A stretch of 36,565 nucleotides of DNA from JAJOKK01 sp965370555 (GCA_965370555.1 CBDUVB010000016.1:1-36565); one strand, 5' to 3'. Counted from the stretch's first letter, positions 27,620 to 36,199 are shown. The notes: generated by a model from the letters alone, not told the origin. Made by a program: numbers and translations.

Positions 27620-27863
27620 GGGATTTTAGTCTAGAAACCCTTAGCAATTATAAGAAAGGATACTTATGTGCCAAAGCAGAATTATGGTTGTTATCATAAA
27701 GGGTTGAGACAAGAGTGTGCGGAAAACACACGCTCCCTGAAAGGGAAGTCTATCAGGGTATGTCGATACCCGAAAGGGAAGGAGGTGGTCCAGTAGTTAG
27801 GTTCTTCTAGTTCGTCAAGGCGCGTTGGTTCTGTGTTTGTTCAAAGTTTGCAAGGAGGTAATC
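27620..27863 (+). promoter_or_regulatory. long structured leader of the aap operon (attenuator or riboswitch candidate)
   Basis: Between the promoter and aapJ lie an upstream ORF (27666-27707), a GAGTGTG/CACGCTC hairpin (about 27712-27737), CCCTGA (27735-27740) and AGGG (27741-27744), TCAGGG (27753-27758), and a perfect GGGTAT-GTCG-ATACCC hairpin (27756-27771). CCCTGA can pair with the adjacent AGGG or with TCAGGG, and the latter competes with the GGGTAT stem. So at least two exclusive folds exist, as in attenuators. I match it to no named riboswitch. A strong T-tract is absent, so control might act on translation or RNA stability. Confidence 0.5.
27666..27707 (+). CDS. leader peptide MCQSRIMVVIIKG upstream of aapJ
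   Basis: A 13-codon ORF from ATG 27666 to TGA, with AAAGGA about 5 bases upstream. It contains a run of branched-chain codons (Val, Val, Ile, Ile), which recalls leader peptides of amino-acid attenuators. It precedes the alternative hairpins of an amino-acid transporter leader. Translation is inferred from position and ribosome binding site only. Confidence 0.4.
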   Translation: MCQSRIMVVIIKG

Positions 27864-28874
27864 TTGAAGAGGATGCTTGTTGTAGCTGTTTTGTTGATGT
27901 TGGTTGTTTCCGTCTGTGCGATGGGGGCGACAACCCTGGAAAACGTGCTGGATCGTGGTAAGTTGATCGTCGGTGTCAACGCTGTTCTGCCGGGTTTTGG
28001 TGCTTTGGATGCAGCTACTGGTGAATACACTGGGTTTGATGTTGACTATGGCAGGGCAATCGCAGCGGGGATTGGTGTTGATATTGAGTTCATTCCCTTG
28101 ACCGCAGGGGAACGCCTCACTGCGTTGCAGACCGGTCAGATCGACGTCCTGATCCGCAACACCACTTGGACGCTCACCCGCGACTCTAAGGACCTGGGTT
28201 TAGATTTCTGCCCGACCACATTCTACGATGGGCAGGGGTTCATCGTCCGCAAGGCTGATGGTATCAACTCGATTGAGGACATGGACGGAGCCACTGTTTG
28301 TGTGACTTCAGGGACAACTACGGAGGGCAACCTGGCCGACGCATTCCGAGAGCATGGGTTGGCGTTGACCACACAGGTGTTTGCCGACACAGAAGCGTCT
28401 TTCGGCGCATATGACCGCGAAGCGTGTGACTGCTATACCAGCGATAAATCTCAGCTGGCGTCGCTGCGAACCACGGCTGCTGTACCTTCAGATCATGTCA
28501 TTCTGCCCGACACGATCTCTAAAGAACCCCTGGGACCGGTCGTCCGCCACGGCGACAGCGAGTGGTACGATATCGTCAAGTGGACCATCTTCGCCACGTT
28601 CTTCGCCGAAGAGCATGGCATTACGCAGGCCAACGCAACTACGTTTGAAAGCACTAACCCTGAGGTCCGCCGCTTCCTTGGAGTGGAAGGCGGAATGGGG
28701 GCTAAGCTAGGCCTGGCCGAAGACTGGGCGGTGAACGTTATCGCAGCGGTCGGGAACTACGGAGAGATCTACGATCGTCACTTGGGCCCGAGCGGCCTCG
28801 ATATACCACGGGCCGGATCGCTCAACGATCTATGGACAAACGGTGGGCTGATTTACTGCCCCGCATGGCGCTAG
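27864..28874 (+). CDS. aapJ: general L-amino acid ABC transporter, substrate-binding protein (AapJ-like)
   Basis: Periplasmic or exported binding protein of the Aap/Bzt class of broad amino-acid importers. Start TTG 27864 has a perfect AAGGAGGT; the frame further upstream lacks a start signal. Signal peptide: KRMLVVAVLLMLVVSVCAMGA. The 336-residue length fits AapJ. Class marks: LIVGVNAVLPGFG, GEYTGFDVDYGRAIAAG, VLIRNTTWTLTRD (typical of AapJ rather than small SBP families), FYDGQGF and DREACDCYTSDKSQL. A strong hairpin follows the gene, which likely sets higher SBP than permease levels. Confidence 0.92.
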   Translation: MKRMLVVAVLLMLVVSVCAMGATTLENVLDRGKLIVGVNAVLPGFGALDAATGEYTGFDVDYGRAIAAGIGVDIEFIPLTAGERLTALQTGQIDVLIRNTTWTLTRDSKDLGLDFCPTTFYDGQGFIVRKADGINSIEDMDGATVCVTSGTTTEGNLADAFREHGLALTTQVFADTEASFGAYDREACDCYTSDKSQLASLRTTAAVPSDHVILPDTISKEPLGPVVRHGDSEWYDIVKWTIFATFFAEEHGITQANATTFESTNPEVRRFLGVEGGMGAKLGLAEDWAVNVIAAVGNYGEIYDRHLGPSGLDIPRAGSLNDLWTNGGLIYCPAWR

Positions 28875-28888
28875 GATTCTCAATTGAT

Positions 28889-28920
28889 GAGTACAGCCTG
28901 TTGTAAGGCAGGCTGTACTC
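28889..28920 (+). terminator. hairpin between aapJ and aapQ
   Basis: GAGTACAGCCTG and CAGGCTGTACTC form a perfect 12-bp stem with an 8-base loop. Only a weak T-rich tail (TATTCTTC) follows, as expected for partial termination or 3' protection of the aapJ message. Confidence 0.7.
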
Positions 28921-28948
28921 TATTCTTCGTCCGCGGAAGGAGTAGGTG

Positions 28949-30130
28949 TTGAGCAAGAAGGTTGCTTCCTCCCAGTCGATCCCTTTCTGGCGAGATATTC
29001 GTGTCCTACGTGTAGTGAGTCAGATCCTCTTCCTTATAGCCATCGCCGCCGGAATATGGTGGCTGCTCAACAACCTACAGACCAACCTCAAGGCGTGTGG
29101 TCTGAAGATTGGTTTTGGTTTCCTCAAGAACACGGCGGGGTTCCCTATCTCGGAGGGTCTACGCTACGATCCGACCGATGTCAACGGGTACGCATTTTGG
29201 GTCGGAATCGTTAATACGATCCGGGTAGCGGTAATCGGCATCGTATTGGCAACTGTGATTGGCGTAGTCGTTGGCGTTGCTCGCTTATCGAGTAATTGGT
29301 TGGTGAAGAAACTGGCTGGGATATACGTAGAGATAATCCGCAATATACCATTGCTTGTGCAGCTATTCTTTTGGTACTTCGCGGTGATGTTAACAGGGCT
29401 ACCGATGGTCAAGAACAGCATCAGCCTGCCCGGTTCGATCTACCTGACTCGGCGGGGAGTGTACATACCATGGGCCACAGCAACAGAATCATTTAGCACA
29501 TGGATATTCTACGTTATCGGCGGGTTGGCTCTAGCGATCATCGTGTACGTACTTCGGCGTATGCAGCTGAAACGCACAGAGCGTCCAGGGTTTCCCATTA
29601 TATGGGCAACAACGGTTCTCATTCTGACTCTGGTTGCCGGCTGGTTCCTTACCTCAGGCAACCCATTGGCTCTTTCCGTGCCTGTGTTGGGCCGCTTTAA
29701 CTTTGAGGGAGGTCTCTGGCTGTCAACGTCATTTACCGCACTTCTCATCGGGTTATCTGTGTACACCGGGGCATTCATTGCCGAGATCGTGCGGGCGGGG
29801 ATCACCGCCGTCAGCAAGGGGCAAACAGAGGCAGCCAAGGCGATTGGTTTGAAAAACACGCTGATCCTGCGTTTGGTGATACTACCCCAGGCTCTACGAG
29901 TCATCATCCCGCCGTTGGCCAGTCAATACCTCAACCTAACTAAGAACTCCAGTCTGGCGATCCTCATCGGGTACTATGATCTGATGAACGTGGGAACGAC
30001 CATCTTCAACCAGACCGGACGCGCCGTCGAGATGATCCTGCTGATCATGGCCAGCTACCTCACAATGAGCCTGCTGACCTCCCTGTTGATGAACTACTAC
30101 AATCGACGTATGAAATTGGTGGAGCGCTGA
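28949..30130 (+). CDS. aapQ: general L-amino acid ABC transporter permease (AapQ-like)
   Basis: Inner-membrane permease of the HEAT/PAAT class, 393 residues, the large size typical of AapQ. TTG 28949 is preferred (AAGGAG 6 bases upstream); GTG 28946 is one codon earlier. It has an N-terminal membrane helix (RVVSQILFLIAIAAGIWWLL), a periplasmic loop, then the permease core with about seven further helices. The EAA loop that contacts the ATPase is present as EAAKAIGLKNTLILRLVILPQALRVIIPP. Ends 2 bases before aapM. Confidence 0.92.
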   Translation: MSKKVASSQSIPFWRDIRVLRVVSQILFLIAIAAGIWWLLNNLQTNLKACGLKIGFGFLKNTAGFPISEGLRYDPTDVNGYAFWVGIVNTIRVAVIGIVLATVIGVVVGVARLSSNWLVKKLAGIYVEIIRNIPLLVQLFFWYFAVMLTGLPMVKNSISLPGSIYLTRRGVYIPWATATESFSTWIFYVIGGLALAIIVYVLRRMQLKRTERPGFPIIWATTVLILTLVAGWFLTSGNPLALSVPVLGRFNFEGGLWLSTSFTALLIGLSVYTGAFIAEIVRAGITAVSKGQTEAAKAIGLKNTLILRLVILPQALRVIIPPLASQYLNLTKNSSLAILIGYYDLMNVGTTIFNQTGRAVEMILLIMASYLTMSLLTSLLMNYYNRRMKLVER

Positions 30131-30132
30131 TC

Positions 30133-31344
30133 ATGCGCGATAATCGACAGATCGTTCACACAGTTAAAGAACAGCTCCGGCCTCCTAGCGAGAGGATTCC
30201 TGTTATACGGTGGCTGAAGCAAAACCTATTCAGTAGCTGGTTTAATGCGATACTCACTATCGTGTCGACAGTGCTGATCGTGATAGCCGTATTCGGTCTA
30301 CTTAGATGGGCTTTAGGAGCACGGTGGGAGGTTATTCCCGCCAACTTAAAGCTGCTGCTGGTCGGTACCTATCCCGCAGAACACCTGTGGCGTGTCTGGG
30401 CAACTGTTTATCTTGTCTCTTTCCTGTTGGGGTTCAGTAGTGGATCCCATGGAGGCTTGATGCGTCGGGTGTCCACAGTAGTTGCTGCGGTATCGATTGT
30501 GTTGGCTATTCTTCCGTTTCCTTGGGGGACTCGCGGGTGGCTCCTCGGTATTGCCGTCGTTGCTGCCGTCGGGTTTGGCTTGGGGCACCTCAGCAAAGGT
30601 ATTCGCCGGTGCAAACGCCTGGAGATAGCTGCCTGGTTACTATCGTTCCCCATTAGCCTCGTTTTGCTCAATGGGATGGGGGGGATCCTTCCTGTCATTA
30701 AAGGAAGAACCACCTGGGGATTTATGCTCAACTTGATCGGCGCGGTGGTGGGGATCGGCCTTTCGTTCCCCATAGGCGTACTGTTGGCCCTCGGGCGGCG
30801 GAGTGAGCTACCGGCCATTCGATGGGTATGTACCGCGTACATCGAGATCATCCGTGGGGTGCCGTTGATCAGCCTTCTCTTCATGGCCAGCATCATGCTG
30901 CAGCTGCTTCTGCCGGCCAACGTACGACCCGATCTGCTCATCCGTGCGATGATGACGATCACCGCTTTTTCAGCGGCGTACATGGCAGAGAACGTCCGTG
31001 GGGGATTGCAGGCTATCCCAAGGGGGCAGTATGAAGCTGCCGGTGCTGTAGGCCTCAACAAGGCATTGGCCACTATACTTATCATCTTACCGCAGGCGTT
31101 GCGCCTGGTCATCCCTGCGATCGTCGGGCAATTCATTGCCCTGTTTATGGACACGACTCTGTTTGGGTTCATAGCGATTCTTGAGCTCTTGAACATCACG
31201 CGGAGCATAATGGGCAACATCGAATGGCGCGGGACCATATTTGAGCTATACGTGTTTATCGGGATTGTGTTCTGGATCCTGTGCTACTCAATGTCCTACA
31301 TCAGTCGCAGGATAGAAAAAACGCTGGGCGTAGGAGAGCGTTAG
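30133..31344 (+). CDS. aapM: general L-amino acid ABC transporter permease (AapM-like)
   Basis: Second permease, 403 residues, starting ATG 30133, two bases after the aapQ stop, with GGAG about 9 bases upstream. About eight membrane helices; the central cytoplasmic and periplasmic part differs from AapQ. The conserved permease region runs from TWGFMLNLIGAVVGIG to the EAA loop EAAGAVGLNKALATILIILPQALRLVIPA. It should heterodimerise with AapQ. Confidence 0.92.
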   Translation: MRDNRQIVHTVKEQLRPPSERIPVIRWLKQNLFSSWFNAILTIVSTVLIVIAVFGLLRWALGARWEVIPANLKLLLVGTYPAEHLWRVWATVYLVSFLLGFSSGSHGGLMRRVSTVVAAVSIVLAILPFPWGTRGWLLGIAVVAAVGFGLGHLSKGIRRCKRLEIAAWLLSFPISLVLLNGMGGILPVIKGRTTWGFMLNLIGAVVGIGLSFPIGVLLALGRRSELPAIRWVCTAYIEIIRGVPLISLLFMASIMLQLLLPANVRPDLLIRAMMTITAFSAAYMAENVRGGLQAIPRGQYEAAGAVGLNKALATILIILPQALRLVIPAIVGQFIALFMDTTLFGFIAILELLNITRSIMGNIEWRGTIFELYVFIGIVFWILCYSMSYISRRIEKTLGVGER

Positions 31345-31357
31345 GAGGGGAGCGAAT

Positions 31358-32110
31358 TTGTCTGTGACAAGTAACGAAGGGATCATCATCTACCGCGATG
31401 TGCACAAATGGTACGGGGACTTCCATGTGCTCAGAGGGATTACCTTCACGATGCAGAAGGGTGAAGTGATCGTGATCTGTGGACCCTCGGGCTCCGGAAA
31501 ATCCACGTGCATCCGCACGATCAACCGTCTGGAGGAGCATCAACGGGGGCAGATCATCGTGGACGGCGTGGAGTTGACAAATGACCTGCGGAACATAGAA
31601 ACCATCCGGCGCGAAGTAGGAATAGTCTTCCAGCAGTTCAACCTCTTTCCTCACCTTAGCGTGCTGCAGAACGTCGCGCTTGCGCCTTTCTGGGTGCTTA
31701 AGATGAAGAAGAGCAAGGCAGACGAGGTCGCGACGCAGCTCTTGGAGCGTGTTGGCATTCCAGAGCAGGCGGAAAAATACCCGGGTCAACTCTCCGGTGG
31801 GCAACAACAGCGCGTGGCCATAGCGCGTGCATTGGCGATGTCCCCCAAGATCATGCTCTTCGACGAACCTACCTCGGCATTGGATCCAGAGATGATCAAA
31901 GAGGTGCTCGACGTGATGAAGGAGTTGGCTCGTAGTGGCATGACGATGATCGTGGTCACTCACGAGATGGGCTTTGCGCGCGAGGTAGCGGACCGGATCA
32001 TCTTCTTCGATTATGGACAGCTGGTCGAGGAGAACACTCCCGAGGAATTCTTCCACAACCCGCAACACGAACGTACGAAGCTCTTCCTATCTCAGATTCT
32101 GGACTACTAG
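31358..32110 (+). CDS. aapP: amino acid ABC transporter ATP-binding protein (AapP-like)
   Basis: ATPase of the importer, 250 residues. The start is TTG 31358 with AGGAGG 9 bases upstream. Motifs: Walker A GPSGSGKST (42-50), Q-loop VFQQFNLFPHL, signature LSGGQQQR, Walker B IMLFDEPTSALDP, and the switch histidine VVTHEM. The fold and the FHNPQHERTKLFLSQIL tail are typical of GlnQ/AapP. Last gene of the operon; hairpins GTGC/GCAC (32114-32126) and ACAGGCG/CGCCTGT (32133-32158) follow it. Confidence 0.96.
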   Translation: MSVTSNEGIIIYRDVHKWYGDFHVLRGITFTMQKGEVIVICGPSGSGKSTCIRTINRLEEHQRGQIIVDGVELTNDLRNIETIRREVGIVFQQFNLFPHLSVLQNVALAPFWVLKMKKSKADEVATQLLERVGIPEQAEKYPGQLSGGQQQRVAIARALAMSPKIMLFDEPTSALDPEMIKEVLDVMKELARSGMTMIVVTHEMGFAREVADRIIFFDYGQLVEENTPEEFFHNPQHERTKLFLSQILDY

Positions 32111-32132
32111 GTAAGTGCGCAAAGCACGCTAG

Positions 32133-32158
32133 ACAGGCGATTCGACACACGCGCCTGT
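32133..32158 (+). terminator. possible terminator hairpin of the aap operon
   Basis: ACAGGCG and CGCCTGT form a 7-bp stem with a 12-base loop, 23 bases after the aapP stop. It lacks a T-run, so it is only a candidate. Confidence 0.4.
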
Positions 32159-32216
32159 ATTACCAGTGATCCCTCATGCTCGCCTTGCACGCGGCCCCGA
32201 GGGACAACTCTTCTTC

Positions 32217-32245
32217 TTGACAATGCTTAAGAGCTATAGTATCCT
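32217..32245 (+). promoter_or_regulatory. promoter and leader of the cold-shock gene
   Basis: TTGACA (32217-32222), 17 bases, TATCCT (32240-32245). The start near 32252 gives a leader of nearly 100 bases before ATG 32349. A long leader is typical of cspA-type genes, where it acts as a temperature-sensitive RNA switch; that role here is inferred. Confidence 0.65.
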
Positions 32246-32348
32246 TCTGGGGATAGTGGCAGTCGTTTTAACCTGTAGTACGACTTCCTTAGTGATGTCG
32301 GCTTCAAACGTTCTGCCTCGATTAACTAGCAGTACGGGGGTGATACAA

Positions 32349-32558
32349 ATGGCAGAGCGCGAAACCGGCACCGTCAAGTGGTTTAATGACAGTAAAGGAT
32401 ATGGCTTCATCGAGCGAGAGCAGGGTGAAGACATCTTCGTGCACTTTAGGGCCATCCGCGGCGAGGGTTACCGAACGTTGGAGGATGGTCAGAGCGTAGA
32501 GTTCACGGTTACCGAGGGCGATAAAGGTCCTCAGGCGCAAGATGTAGTTGTCTTGTAG
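32349..32558 (+). CDS. cspA: cold-shock domain protein
   Basis: A 69-residue single cold-shock domain that binds single-stranded RNA and DNA. From ATG 32349 (AERETGTVKWFNDS, with GGGGGTGA upstream) it has RNP1 KGYGFI and RNP2 DIFVHF. The frame is open further upstream to 32166, but that part is the promoter and leader. A strong terminator follows at 32593, so it is monocistronic. Confidence 0.96.
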   Translation: MAERETGTVKWFNDSKGYGFIEREQGEDIFVHFRAIRGEGYRTLEDGQSVEFTVTEGDKGPQAQDVVVL

Positions 32559-32592
32559 GTTTCTTAAAACCGAAATCTTAAATAGAAGAGAG

Positions 32593-32628
32593 TGCGGCAT
32601 GCTTTATCGGCGTGCCGCATTTTTCTTT
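32593..32628 (+). terminator. intrinsic terminator of the cold-shock gene
   Basis: TGCGGCATGC and GCGTGCCGCA form a 10-bp stem (one T-G pair) with a 7-base loop, followed by TTTTTCTTT. A textbook Rho-independent terminator. It also lies just beyond the 3' end of the convergent MATE gene. Confidence 0.92.
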
Positions 32629-32684
32629 GGCTACTCGCTATTTCGACTGCTTGTCCGACGTTCCTCTTCTGTGGTCACGAACAG

Positions 32685-34061
32685 CTAAACGCGAATCTTC
32701 TTCCAGGTCCCTCTTTTGAACTTCCAGCCAAGGAGGAAGGCGAGGGTCAACCAGTAGGCGAACTCCCCCGACCAGGCCCCAAGAATTCCTAACCTAAGGT
32801 GTAGTCCTAACAAGTAGGCAAGGGGAAGGTAGAGGAGGGAGCAGACCCCGAGCTCAACGAACATGACGTAGCGAGTATTTCCCGCGCCTTGCAGTGCCTG
32901 CCCGATGACGAGGGCCACCCCTGCAAAGGCCTGTATTACGCCCAACATGGCGAGAGGAAGGCGCCCCAACGCGATCACGGCGGTATCTGCCGTGTAGATC
33001 GAGAAGATCTCTTTTGGAAAGGCAAGGAAGAGCAGTCCTATTACGGCCATCATGTAGGCAGCGAGCTTGGTCGCCTCCCAGCCGAACCCCTCTGCTTCCT
33101 CCGGGCTCTTTCCCCCGAGGTTCTGACCGACCAGGGTCGCAGCGGCGACTCCGATTCCGATTGCCGGCATGATGGACAGGCCGAGGACTGAGCGGATGAC
33201 GTTGCTCGCCGCAAGCTCCAGTGTGCCGATCCGGGAGACGATGGAGAAGAACGCGAAGAAACTCCCGTTGGCAATGAATCGCTGCCCTATTACGGGAAGG
33301 GAGAGGCGGAAGATGGGGAAAAACCAGGGGAGTGAGAGGTGGTGATAGGGGTGGAAGCGCTCCCGATACCGCTGGGAAAGGCTGATACCCACGAGATAGA
33401 GAGTTCCGATCCCGGTAGCAAGCGAGGAGGCGATCGCTGCTCCGGCGATCCCCATCTGCGGGAGACCCCAGTGACCGAATATCAATGCGTAGTCAAGGAG
33501 GATATTGGCGATTGTAACGAGAACTGCTGATGTCATCAGCTGTCTGGTGTCCCCCACTCCACTGAAGAATCCGCGGTAGACCATATTCAAGAGGAGAAAT
33601 GCTGCCCCGAGGAAGCGGTAGCGCAAGTAGATCGCTCCGAGTTGTGCTACCTGTGGATCGTGAGAGAGGAAGGGGGAGATAATACTTGCGATCCACGTGC
33701 TTGCGATTACGAGTGGAATCCCTCCGATCAGGGCCAGCAGCAGCCCCGCGTTCAAGACATTGCCGCATTGCAGAAGATGACCCTCGCCGTAGCGTCGCGA
33801 GGTGAGGGTCTGCACCCCGATCCCGATTCCAGCGAGCGAGAAGACGACGGCAAAGTAACCGACTCCGGAGATTCCCGCAGCAGCGAGGGGAAGCGAGCCC
33901 AGACGGCCGAGCATCGCCGTATCGACCACGCTCAACAGGGTGATGGAGAGCATCCCCAATGACACTGGATAGGCGAGGCGGACTACCGTGCGCGATCGCT
34001 CGGGGTGGAGGCGCACCTTATCAACGATGGTATGTACGCGAGACTGGAAACCGTTCCTCAT
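32685..34061 (-). CDS. MATE family efflux transporter
   Basis: A 458-residue, 12-helix multidrug and toxin extrusion antiporter, cytoplasmic membrane. ATG 34061 follows GAGGAGGGG; its A is shared with the upstream gene's TGA (TGATG), so the two exporters are coupled. Family marks: LAYPVSLGMLSITLLSVVDTAMLGRLG at the start of the first half, GVGYFAVVFSL, GVGDTRQLM, and in the second half LSLPVIGQRFIANGSFFAF and AAATLVGQNLGGKSPEEAE. Substrate and coupling ion cannot be told from sequence. Confidence 0.94.
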   Translation of the reverse strand: MRNGFQSRVHTIVDKVRLHPERSRTVVRLAYPVSLGMLSITLLSVVDTAMLGRLGSLPLAAAGISGVGYFAVVFSLAGIGIGVQTLTSRRYGEGHLLQCGNVLNAGLLLALIGGIPLVIASTWIASIISPFLSHDPQVAQLGAIYLRYRFLGAAFLLLNMVYRGFFSGVGDTRQLMTSAVLVTIANILLDYALIFGHWGLPQMGIAGAAIASSLATGIGTLYLVGISLSQRYRERFHPYHHLSLPWFFPIFRLSLPVIGQRFIANGSFFAFFSIVSRIGTLELAASNVIRSVLGLSIMPAIGIGVAAATLVGQNLGGKSPEEAEGFGWEATKLAAYMMAVIGLLFLAFPKEIFSIYTADTAVIALGRLPLAMLGVIQAFAGVALVIGQALQGAGNTRYVMFVELGVCSLLYLPLAYLLGLHLRLGILGAWSGEFAYWLTLAFLLGWKFKRGTWKKIRV

Positions 34062-34975
34062 CACCCCTCCTCGATTCCGATTACATCCGCTTTTGTCGGG
34101 CGTTCTCCCATCTGAGTGAGCGTTACCCCAATGATTGTCGCCATGGTCCCCAGTCCTTTCGTCAGGGTGAGTAGCGTTCCCATCAGCGTGATTTCGGCGA
34201 AGAGGGTGATGATGGGGATGAAATTTGTCGAAGATGCGACCTGGGTCGCTGAGAGGTGGGTCAGCGCGTAGTGCAAGGCGAGGAAAGCGCCGGCCGAGCA
34301 GAGGATGCCCAGAAACAGGATCTCCAGTGTGATCTTTGGGGTAACCTGCGCGAGCCAGTGCAGCCCGTCGGTCGCCGCGAGCGGTCCAAACAGGAAGAGG
34401 GAAAAAAAGAACTGATAAAACGTGAGTTGGAGTGGTGTAATGCGCTTCAGTACGTCTTTCAAGAGAACGGTGCGCGTTGCTGCACAAAATACCGCGCCGA
34501 GGATGAGAAGATCTCCCGTCAAGCTTGCTCCGGCTTCACTGCGACCTGAGAAGACAAGCAGGAAGATCCCTGTGTAGGCAATAGCAATCCCCAGTACCTT
34601 CTTCCATGTCGCACGTTCTTGATGACGGTAGAAAGCAATCAGAAAGACGACCGTGGGAATCGCGGCGATGATCACCGAGGCGTGGCTCGGCTGGGTGTGA
34701 GCGAGACCGAACGTCTCGAATAGAAAATAGCCGATAGGGCTCAGCAGCGATAATCCGGCCAGTACAACGAGATCGTGGCGCGGAAGACGCAGGTCCCCGC
34801 GTATACCGCCGATGATTCCCAGGAGTATCGCCGCTACAGAGAAGCGTAAGAAGAGGAGGGTGAATACGGGGACGGTCTTCACCACATCCTTGATCGCCAG
34901 GAATGATAGGCCCCAAGTGAGCATCGCTGTGAGGAGGACGAGATAGACAAACGCGGTCCTCCTGTTGAACTCCAT
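34061..34975 (-). CDS. EamA/DMT family transporter
   Basis: A 304-residue protein with ten predicted helices in two EamA repeats (about residues 10-140 and 155-290). Typical signs are LTWGLSFLAIKDVV near the N-terminus and SATQVASSTNFIPIITLFAEITLMG near the end. These are metabolite or drug exporters; substrate unknown. ATG 34975 has AAGGAGGAG. It overlaps the MATE gene by one base and probably forms a two-gene export operon with it. Confidence 0.92.
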   Translation of the reverse strand: MEFNRRTAFVYLVLLTAMLTWGLSFLAIKDVVKTVPVFTLLFLRFSVAAILLGIIGGIRGDLRLPRHDLVVLAGLSLLSPIGYFLFETFGLAHTQPSHASVIIAAIPTVVFLIAFYRHQERATWKKVLGIAIAYTGIFLLVFSGRSEAGASLTGDLLILGAVFCAATRTVLLKDVLKRITPLQLTFYQFFFSLFLFGPLAATDGLHWLAQVTPKITLEILFLGILCSAGAFLALHYALTHLSATQVASSTNFIPIITLFAEITLMGTLLTLTKGLGTMATIIGVTLTQMGERPTKADVIGIEEG

Positions 34976-35175
34976 CTCTCCTCCTTATTGGAAACGATCG
35001 GTGATACGTACTATTGGGTACGGATCTTGCATTGTGCAAACTCTCGGGGCCGTCCGCAACCATTCGGCAGTAGAGGGCCGAACATGATACCGATAAGTTT
35101 CAGATAATTCCTCCACCAAAGCTTCATACTTCCACGTTACCATCTCACCAACTTAGCAACAAAGGAGCGTTTGAA

Positions 35176-35460
35176 ATGACCAAAGTAAAGAAAATCGTTA
35201 TCGGAATGTTGATGATCAGCCTTCTCACCGTCGGAGTTATCGCCCTGGCGGGGAATGGGTTCGGTGAAGGAATCAAGGCCACCAATAACACGGTTGCCGA
35301 GCGTCCACTCGATTGCAGCGGTGATGGCGAGATGAACGGATACGGACAGGGCCTGAATGACGACCGCCCACTCGACGGTAGTGGATACGGCGCACGGGCA
35401 GGCGGTGGCATGGGAGCGCGTTCCGGACTCGGGAACGGGCTCGGGGAGTGCATGGACTAA
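35176..35460 (+). CDS. small glycine-rich secreted protein
   Basis: 94 residues with a signal peptide (KVKKIVIGMLMISLLTVGVIALAG) and a low-complexity, Gly/Asp/Asn-rich mature part. It has a twice-repeated RPLD-SG-G unit (RPLDCSGDG, RPLDGSGYG), then a GGGMGARSGLGNGLGE tail and two cysteines. ATG 35176 follows AAAGGAG. I recognise no family. It lies 68 bases before the DUF2202 gene, with a hairpin between, so they may share a transcript. No gene or clear promoter is seen in 34976-35175. Confidence 0.75.
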   Translation: MTKVKKIVIGMLMISLLTVGVIALAGNGFGEGIKATNNTVAERPLDCSGDGEMNGYGQGLNDDRPLDGSGYGARAGGGMGARSGLGNGLGECMD

Positions 35461-35477
35461 CAGTCCGAAAGGAACGA

Positions 35478-35505
35478 GGCGGTCGGTTACTTAATATCGA
35501 CCGCC
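35478..35505 (+). terminator. hairpin between the glycine-rich gene and the DUF2202 gene
   Basis: GGCGGTCG and CGACCGCC form a perfect 8-bp stem with a 12-base loop, followed by TTCTC. It may attenuate read-through into the next gene. Confidence 0.55.
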
Positions 35506-35528
35506 TTCTCACCAGGAGGTGACCAAGA

Positions 35529-36146
35529 ATGAAAAGAAGCGTATTGATTGCAGTAGTGTTGAGTATATTGGCGCTCGGGGGGCTAGTTGCGCTGGCTCAT
35601 GGAGCCGGCCAGGAATCAGTGAGAGAACCGTACCGGGGGGGTAGAGCTGTCTCTGCAGCTACCCTTCCCGCCGACGTTCAGGAGGCGCTTCTGGAGACGT
35701 TGACCGGTCCCGAAGGCGAGTACGCAGCCTATGCCTCTTATGCCGCTGTCATTGAGAAATACGGTGAAGTGGAACCGTATCTCCACATAATGGAGGCGGA
35801 AGGGCGACACATCACGGCCCTTCAGCGGCAGCTGGACAAATATGGGATAGCTTACCCTGCGGAGAATCCTTACATGGGACAGATCGAGGCCCCTGAGAGT
35901 CTTCAGGAAGCTGCACAAGCATGGGCGGAAGGGGAGATTGCTAACGTCGAGATGTACGAGCAGCTCCTCTCAGTGGTAGAGGAGTACCCCGACATTACCC
36001 GGGTCTTCCTTAACCTCCAGCGCGCCTCGCAAGAGGCACACCTCCCTGCATTTGAGAGTGCCGCCGAAAACGGAGGCACCCTCGATTCAGGAGAGGAGCA
36101 CGACTGTGGAGGCAGCTCGCGAGGAGGACGCTTCGGAAGACTGTAA
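35529..36146 (+). CDS. secreted DUF2202 ferritin-like protein
   Basis: 205 residues: signal peptide (KRSVLIAVVLSILALGGLVALAHG), then a four-helix DUF2202 ferritin-like domain (about 45-185). Candidate metal ligands are GPEGEYAAYASY, HIMEAEGRHITAL (Glu and His of an ExxH motif), EGEIANVEMYEQLL and ASQEAHLPAF (second ExxH). The tail is Gly/Ser-rich (DSGEEHDCGGSSRGG). ATG 35529 follows AGGAGGTGA. The domain probably binds iron or another metal outside the cytoplasm; the function of the family is not known. It is followed by a terminator. Confidence 0.88.
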   Translation: MKRSVLIAVVLSILALGGLVALAHGAGQESVREPYRGGRAVSAATLPADVQEALLETLTGPEGEYAAYASYAAVIEKYGEVEPYLHIMEAEGRHITALQRQLDKYGIAYPAENPYMGQIEAPESLQEAAQAWAEGEIANVEMYEQLLSVVEEYPDITRVFLNLQRASQEAHLPAFESAAENGGTLDSGEEHDCGGSSRGGRFGRL

Positions 36147-36199
36147 CTGCGACAAGAAAGAGTAGGGCAATACCGTTCAAGCACACTCAACTTGAGATT

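Noticed and set aside
27709..27745. GAGTGTGCGG...CACACGCTC as group II intron domain V
   Set aside because: It lacks the conserved AGC and bulge arrangement and the right length, and no intron-encoded protein is nearby.
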